Positions 6,901 to 10,918 of a stretch of 10,918 nt of DNA are shown one piece after another. The notes under the pieces were generated by a model. The model had not been told where the DNA came from. It worked only from the letters and a program-made list of their open reading frames with translations, and ran no database searches. The DNA is from Acidimicrobiia bacterium. GTDB taxonomy: Bacteria > Actinomycetota > Acidimicrobiia > Spongiisociales > ZC4RG35. The stretch lies in the NCBI GenBank assembly GCA_030623125.1, contig JAUXMQ010000014.1, forward strand, positions 1 to 10,918, written 5' to 3'. The stretch's first letter is position 1, and each line of letters begins with the position of its first letter. The position numbers and the translations under genes were made by a program.

Positions 6901-6901
6901 G

Positions 6902-7450
6902 TCAATCCGGGAGAACCATTTGCCAGTCACCATTGGCCTGATAAAGCCTCTCGTGTAACTCGGCTTCGGCGATGGCCCGAAGGATGGGCTCCTGCCGGGC
7001 CGCGTCCTCCTCGGTGAGCACTTGCATCGGCCATGCGGTGACCTCAGCCGGCAACCCCTCATGGAGACGTGCGATGTGACCATGCGTCCAATGGCTCGGG
7101 TACACGGCGTCGATGCTCACAGGCTCGAGCGGCTTGCCATTGTGGACATTCATTGCCGCCTCCAGCTTTGGCCAGGTAAGAGTCCACGACCCGTTGATCC
7201 CACCATCGCCATCGGGAACCGGCTCGTTCACGGACACCGTGCCCATGTCGTTCACCAACCAGACGTTCATGTCGCCCAAGACCTGCACCGCCCACGGTGT
7301 GAGAAGCCCGAAGGCATTTACGAACACTGCGTTGCGGTCGGAACGATCCTTGGCCCTGTCATACGATTTGTGCTCGAGATCAGAGAGGTGACGTTTCATG
7401 TCTTCGATGCGCAACTTCCACATCTCCCGTGTTGGAGTGTCAGTCGACAA
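6902..7450 (-). CDS. Uncharacterised protein of about 182 residues
   Basis: I do not recognise this family. The frame is open from 7495, but the likely start is TTG at 7450-7448: it has GGGGAGG nine bases upstream (7460-7466), and it gives an 11-base overlap with the end of the Gfo/Idh gene, as expected for a coupled second gene. A start at the in-frame ATG at about 7423 is possible, but its GGGAG abuts the codon. The protein is soluble-looking, without signal peptide or membrane segment. Residues 9-40 are charged and helical (MWKLRIEDMKRHLSDLEHK...DRSDRN). The middle is rich in Trp, Asn and Gly (NVWLVND, GSWTLTWPKLEAAMN), and HWTHGHIARLHEG is His-rich. The final 40 residues are helical and end NGDWQMVLPD. 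Co-transcription with a Gfo/Idh dehydrogenase suggests a partner in the same pathway; no reaction can be assigned. Confidence 0.75.
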   Translation of the reverse strand: MSTDTPTREMWKLRIEDMKRHLSDLEHKSYDRAKDRSDRNAVFVNAFGLLTPWAVQVLGDMNVWLVNDMGTVSVNEPVPDGDGGINGSWTLTWPKLEAAMNVHNGKPLEPVSIDAVYPSHWTHGHIARLHEGLPAEVTAWPMQVLTEEDAARQEPILRAIAEAELHERLYQANGDWQMVLPD

Positions 7451-8687
7451 GGTCAAGCACCTCCCCGCCGCGTCCCTGCTGGATGAGAGGAACATACGTC
7501 TCCAGCTCTTCGAGTGTTGACGGATCGGTCAGATCTACGGTTCGACCTTGTTCTGCGGACATGTAGGCAGCCATCGTCAAACGGACGATCTCCAGGCCGT
7601 ACGACCAATCGAGCAGCGGCGGACGACCGTCTTCGATGGCCTCAACCAGGTCTCGCTGTTCGTCGACATAGCCATATAGGGCCGGCTCGTCAGGCTGGAC
7701 AGTGAGCAGTCCTTGACTTGCCGTCGCCTTCTCCAATGCAACCTCGGCATCAGCCACACCCGCGGCGGCGGCATCACCAATGAACAACTCCAGCGGCGAG
7801 CGCAAGGAGTTGACCTCCATGGCGTAGCCAGGGCCCAATCCGTCAATCAGGAGACGCAAGCCCTGCTTGTCGTACATCCATGAGACAGTGAACTGAGCAA
7901 GACTCACCTTCTGCGTTTCGGGGTCTCGGAAGGTCACCGTTCCGGTGGCGAAGTCCTCGGCAGGCGTCTTTGTGTAGTCGACGCCGAAGTTGTCCTTCAG
8001 CTCTTGTCGCCACTTCGGCTGGCCCCATTTGAGCAACCCCACTTGTGCCGTGACCTTTTCGGGAACCAGGTAGTCGGCTGGCTTACCCACAGGAGTCAAC
8101 ATGTACCAGCCCACCGCGATCGAATGGCAGCCCATGTCTGAGAGGACGCCGCCGCCCTGCTGGGTGGGGTCCCAGAACCAGGCATTGTGGGGCCCGGCAT
8201 GTTCCTCGGCTGCCCGGGCAAGCCCGAGTGGTCCCATCGCATCGGCCACCGCGCCGAGTTGGGTTCTGGCTGCGATCAAAGACGGCAGGTGGATCTGATT
8301 CTCGAAGTACGACGTGGGCACACCGATCTGTTCCGCGAGTTGGAGGATCCTCCGAGCCTCGGCCATGTTTCGACCCAATGGCTTTTCACAGACCAAGGCC
8401 TTCAGACTGGCGCCACCTTCGACCGCTCTTGCGATAGCTTCCATTGCCGGGATTCGAGCGAAATTGGGACTGAATAGAGCCACCACGTCGACGTTCTCGA
8501 CCATTTCCTCGATCGAGTCATACACGACCCCATCTCCAAGACGCTTGCTGGTGACCTCTTCCGCGATGCCAAGCGGTGGTGTCCTCGACGTGAGTGCTGC
8601 TATCTCGAGACCACGAACCGCCTCGCTTGCACGTACGTGAAATGCGGCGACGAACCCTCCACCAATGATGCCTAGCTGGATAGCCAC
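7440..8687 (-). CDS. Gfo/Idh/MocA-family oxidoreductase
   Basis: A 415-residue NAD(P)-dependent dehydrogenase of the Gfo/Idh/MocA group, somewhat longer than the usual 330-400. The Rossmann domain starts at once with IQLGIIGGGFVAAFHVRA, with the glycine loop at residues 6-11. The signature EKP is at 101-103 (CEKPLGRNMAEAR); its Lys is the catalytic residue in the family. The C-terminal sheet domain begins near residue 125, with GGGVLSDMGCHSIAVGWYML carrying the conserved Asp and His of the active site. The family acts on sugars, inositols, sugar acids and similar polyols, which agrees with a sugar-like pathway, but the exact substrate is unknown. The start is GTG at 8687 with AAGGAG at 8692-8697. 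It is the first gene of a two-gene minus-strand unit and diverges from the Tm-1-like gene. Confidence 0.93.
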   Translation of the reverse strand: MAIQLGIIGGGFVAAFHVRASEAVRGLEIAALTSRTPPLGIAEEVTSKRLGDGVVYDSIEEMVENVDVVALFSPNFARIPAMEAIARAVEGGASLKALVCEKPLGRNMAEARRILQLAEQIGVPTSYFENQIHLPSLIAARTQLGAVADAMGPLGLARAAEEHAGPHNAWFWDPTQQGGGVLSDMGCHSIAVGWYMLTPVGKPADYLVPEKVTAQVGLLKWGQPKWRQELKDNFGVDYTKTPAEDFATGTVTFRDPETQKVSLAQFTVSWMYDKQGLRLLIDGLGPGYAMEVNSLRSPLELFIGDAAAAGVADAEVALEKATASQGLLTVQPDEPALYGYVDEQRDLVEAIEDGRPPLLDWSYGLEIVRLTMAAYMSAEQGRTVDLTDPSTLEELETYVPLIQQGRGGEVLDLVD

Positions 8688-8691
8688 TTGT

Positions 8692-8697
8692 CTCCTT
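8692..8697 (-). promoter_or_regulatory. Ribosome binding site of the Gfo/Idh gene
   Basis: On the minus strand AAGGAG is followed by ACAA and then GTG (8687-8685). This strong Shine-Dalgarno match fixes the GTG as the start; the next in-frame Met codons come well inside the Rossmann fold, after the glycine loop. Confidence 0.8.
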
Positions 8698-8753
8698 TTC
8701 TATGTTCAGAAGTCGATTTAACCACTTCGCAACCCTGGCATGTCAGCCGGATG

Positions 8754-8773
8754 AGTCACCACTAAACGTGACT
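8754..8773. promoter_or_regulatory. Inverted repeat in divergent promoter region, possible operator
   Basis: AGTCAC, eight bases, then GTGACT form a perfect six-base inverted repeat in the 118 bases between the divergent Gfo/Idh and Tm-1-like start codons. It ends 32 bases before the ATG at 8806, where a repressor could cover the start of the rightward transcript. A minus-strand TTAAAT (8716-8721) with CTGACA (8741-8746) could be a leftward promoter, but the 19-base spacer is long. A six-base repeat in this much DNA can arise by chance. Confidence 0.3.
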
Positions 8774-8805
8774 ATGGTCGCTGCATCAGCTAGATGGAAG
8801 GACTT

Positions 8806-10002
8806 ATGGGAAGTGTCTACGTCGTGGGGACGCTCGACACCAAAGGCGACGAGCACCGCTACGTTCGAGATTTGATCGAGGCCGCCGGGCTCAGCACAAC
8901 GCTGGTCGATGTCGGCACGACCGGGGGCGGATCCGGTGCCGACGTGACAGCTGACGAAGTCGCCGCATTCCACCCGGACGGCGCTTCAGCGGTCCTTGTC
9001 GACGATCGAGGAGCTGCTGTCGTCGCGATGTCCGATGCATTGGTCCGTTTCATTGAGGACCGCGAGGATCTCGACGGGATCATCAGCCTTGGCGGATCCG
9101 GAGGGACATCGCTTGTGACCCCGGCTATGCAGGCGCTTGCAGTCGGCATCCCGAAGGTGATGGTTTCCACGATGGCGTCCGGAGACGTTCGGCCATATGT
9201 CGGGCCCTCCGACATCACGATGATGTATTCGGTCACCGACGTCGCCGGTATCAATGGGATCTCGTCGCAAGTGTTCTCCAACGCGGCACACGCCGTGGCC
9301 GGCATGTGTAGCGGCCCGGCCCCCGAACCGGTTGAGCGTGACGCTATCGGGCTCACCATGTTCGGTGTCACGACGCCTCTCGTCACGATGATCACAGAAA
9401 CCCTCTCGGACGAATATGACTGCTTGGTCTTTCACGCCACCGGAACCGGTGGCCAATCAATGGAAAAACTCGTCGACTCCGGGTTGGTCGCCGGAGTCAT
9501 CGACAGCACCACTACCGAGGTGTGTGACCTCATCGTGGGAGGCGTCCTCTCCGCAGGTCCGGGTCGCCTGGACGCGATCGCAAGAACTTCGGTCCCATAC
9601 GTCGGAAGCTGCGGAGCCCTTGACATGGTCAACTTCGGGGCGAAGGAGACAGTCCCGGAGAAGTTCAAAGACCGGAATCTCTACGTCCACAACTCCCAGG
9701 TGACCCTGATGCGCACGACTCCCGAGGAGTGCGCCGAAATCGGAACCTGGATAGCCAACAAACTCAACCAGACAAGTGGGCCGGTCCGGTTCTTCTTACC
9801 TCTGGGCGGGGTCTCGATGATCGACGCACCGGACATGCCATTCCACGATCCCGAGGCGAACGCGACCCTCTTTGCGGCAATCGAGAACACATTCGAGGAG
9901 ACCGCCAACCACAAACTGGTTAAAAGCGATCATCACCTCAACGACCCAGAGTTCGCCGAAGCCTTGGTAGATGCGTTCCGAGAAGTGATGGAGGAGGGCT
10001 AA
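8806..10002 (+). CDS. Tm-1-like ATP-binding domain protein (UPF0261 family)
   Basis: A protein of 398 residues of the UPF0261/Tm-1-like family. The typical opening VYVVGTLDTKGDE is at about residues 4-16. A glycine-rich loop, GGSGGTS, is at 96-102, followed by IPKVMVSTMASGDVRPYVGPSDITMMYSVTDVAGIN. Later come FHATGTGGQSMEKLV, IDSTTTEV, GGVLSAGPGRLDA and PYVGSCGALDMVNFG. These are hallmark strings of the family, whose tomato member Tm-1 binds ATP and blocks tobamovirus replication. The cellular reaction in bacteria is not settled to my knowledge. I prefer ATG 8806 over ATG 8794: AAGGA (8798-8802) precedes 8806, nothing resembling a ribosome binding site precedes 8794, and relatives begin close to GTLDTKG. 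It overlaps the TIM-barrel gene by one base (TAATG), its usual partner and, in plants and fungi, its fusion partner. Confidence 0.93.
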   Translation: MGSVYVVGTLDTKGDEHRYVRDLIEAAGLSTTLVDVGTTGGGSGADVTADEVAAFHPDGASAVLVDDRGAAVVAMSDALVRFIEDREDLDGIISLGGSGGTSLVTPAMQALAVGIPKVMVSTMASGDVRPYVGPSDITMMYSVTDVAGINGISSQVFSNAAHAVAGMCSGPAPEPVERDAIGLTMFGVTTPLVTMITETLSDEYDCLVFHATGTGGQSMEKLVDSGLVAGVIDSTTTEVCDLIVGGVLSAGPGRLDAIARTSVPYVGSCGALDMVNFGAKETVPEKFKDRNLYVHNSQVTLMRTTPEECAEIGTWIANKLNQTSGPVRFFLPLGGVSMIDAPDMPFHDPEANATLFAAIENTFEETANHKLVKSDHHLNDPEFAEALVDAFREVMEEG

Positions 10003-10832
10003 TGGCAGCTATCGACCGAACGACGATCCTCGACAACCTGCGGGCCAAGGTCGCCGCAGGCAAACCAATTGTGGGTGGCGGCGCTGGAACAGGGCTCTCT
10101 GCCAAATGGGAAGAGCGAGGCGGAATCGACCTCATCATCATCTACAACAGTGGCCGTTATCGCATGGCTGGGCGTGGGTCCTTGGCCGGTCTTCTCTCGT
10201 ATGGCAATGCCAACGACGTGGTCGTGGAGATGGCATCAGAGGTGCTTCCTGTTGTAGAGCACACGCCGGTGTTGGCAGGAGTGAATGGAACGGACCCCTT
10301 CTATGACCCCGACGTATTTCTCCCAAAACTGACCAAACTCGGATTTTCCGGGGTGCAGAACTTCCCAACCGTCGGTCTCATCGACGGCGAATTCAGGGCA
10401 AACCTCGAGGAAACCGGCATGGGCTACCAGCCTGAGGTGGAGATGATCCGCAAAGCGTCTGATCACAACATGCTCACTACCCCGTACGTTTTCTCTGAGG
10501 AGGACGCAGCCGCGATGGCCGATGCCGGGGCGGACATAATCGTGACACACATGGGTCTGACCACGGGTGGATCGATCGGGGCGGAAACAGCAAAGACGCT
10601 CGAAGACTGCGTTCCGCTGATCGACTCGTGGGCGTCCGCTGCAAGATCCGTAAATCCCGACGTCCTTGTCTTGGCCCACGGAGGCCCGATCGCGATGCCC
10701 GACGACGCTCAGTTCATCCTGAGCAACTGCCTGGGGATTCAAGGCTTCTATGGGGCGTCAAGCATGGAACGCATCCCTGTCGAGAACGCCCTCAGGGAAC
10801 AAACCGAAGCCTTCACGAAACTGACCTTCTAA
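10002..10832 (+). CDS. TIM-barrel protein, phosphoenolpyruvate hydrolase-like family
   Basis: A 276-residue protein matching the full length of the PEP_hydrolase family (older name: TIM-barrel signal transduction protein). Recognisable blocks are GKPIVGGGAGTGLSAKWEE, LIIIYNSGRYRMAGRGSLAG, PVLAGVNGTDPF, FSGVQNFPTVGLIDG, ADIIVTHMGLTTGG and LVLAHGGPIA, spaced as successive strands of a TIM barrel. The name comes from similarity to PEP-mutase-type barrels; a true PEP hydrolase activity should not be assumed. The start is ATG 10002 with GAGGAGGG at 9991-9998, overlapping the stop of the Tm-1-like gene by one base. The two proteins probably act together, since in eukaryotic homologues such as tomato Tm-1 they form one chain. 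The SRPBCC gene follows 13 bases later. Confidence 0.94.
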   Translation: MAAIDRTTILDNLRAKVAAGKPIVGGGAGTGLSAKWEERGGIDLIIIYNSGRYRMAGRGSLAGLLSYGNANDVVVEMASEVLPVVEHTPVLAGVNGTDPFYDPDVFLPKLTKLGFSGVQNFPTVGLIDGEFRANLEETGMGYQPEVEMIRKASDHNMLTTPYVFSEEDAAAMADAGADIIVTHMGLTTGGSIGAETAKTLEDCVPLIDSWASAARSVNPDVLVLAHGGPIAMPDDAQFILSNCLGIQGFYGASSMERIPVENALREQTEAFTKLTF

Positions 10833-10845
10833 AGGTAGGGAACAT

Positions 10846-10918
10846 ATGGCCAAGGCATATACGAGCACGATTGTCGACGCACCTGCCAAAGAGGTATGGG
10901 CGTATCTCCGCGACTTCA
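10846..10918 (+). CDS. SRPBCC-fold protein, N-terminal fragment (3' partial)
   Basis: The first 24 codons of a gene that runs off the right edge. It starts with ATG 10846, five bases after AGGTAGGG (10833-10840), and is probably co-transcribed with the Tm-1-like and TIM-barrel genes. The visible peptide, AYTSTIVDAPAKEVWAYLRD, has the first strand and helix typical of SRPBCC/polyketide-cyclase-like proteins ('I.APaeeVW..l.DF'). That superfamily binds hydrophobic ligands and also includes CoxG, a factor associated with molybdenum hydroxylases, but this N-terminus looks more like the general Polyketide_cyc2 type. The fragment is too short to decide. Confidence 0.7.
   Translation, partial: MAKAYTSTIVDAPAKEVWAYLRDF

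Noticed and set aside
8794..8805. Upstream ATG at 8794 as the start of the Tm-1-like gene
   Set aside because: It adds only four residues, has no ribosome binding site, and the AAGGA that serves ATG 8806 would lie inside it.

Overview
The window reads as an ordinary chromosomal catabolic region of a high-GC bacterium. Base composition, G/C-rich third positions, tightly overlapping genes, GTG starts and a NarL-type two-component pair would fit an actinobacterium, perhaps an acidimicrobiial or marine lineage. That placement is an impression from composition and gene content; there is no rRNA or other taxonomic marker. I see no tRNA, rRNA, CRISPR array, insertion sequence or phage gene.

Layout. 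(1) 2-1011, plus strand: the C-terminal end of a sensor histidine kinase, overlapping a complete NarL/LuxR-type response regulator. (2) After a 151-base gap, 1163-6900, plus strand: a compact block of seven genes with junctions from a 4-base overlap to a 12-base gap. The first four encode a xanthine-dehydrogenase-family molybdenum hydroxylase: FAD subunit, 2x[2Fe-2S] subunit, and a molybdopterin subunit divided into two polypeptides of 457 and 366 residues. The same block continues with a KdgF-like small cupin, a classical SDR dehydrogenase and a fumarylacetoacetate-hydrolase (FAH) family enzyme. (3) 6902-8687, minus strand: a Gfo/Idh/MocA oxidoreductase followed by an unrecognised protein of about 182 residues. 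It converges on block 2 with one base between the stop codons, beside a 20-base palindrome. (4) 8806-10918, plus strand, divergent from block 3: a Tm-1-like (UPF0261) ATP-binding protein overlapping a TIM-barrel protein of the PEP_hydrolase family, then the first 24 codons of an SRPBCC-fold protein.

How the genes may work together (inference). The SDR plus FAH pair resembles the last two steps of non-phosphorylating deoxy-sugar-acid pathways: oxidation of a 2-keto-3-deoxy acid at C4, then hydrolysis of the 2,4-diketo acid. A KdgF-like cupin and a Gfo/Idh dehydrogenase also suit sugar or uronate chemistry. The Mo hydroxylase would oxidise an aldehyde or hydroxylate a heterocycle upstream of these steps. 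Its gene order and divided large subunit match the NdhF-NdhS-NdhL-NdhM layout of Eubacterium barkeri nicotinate dehydrogenase, but nothing else from that nicotinate pathway is visible. The real substrate is unknown. The most unusual points are the divided molybdopterin subunit with its own ribosome binding site, the Gln-to-Asn change in a conserved cofactor motif, and the association of this enzyme with the cupin/SDR/FAH set and the Tm-1-like/TIM-barrel pair.
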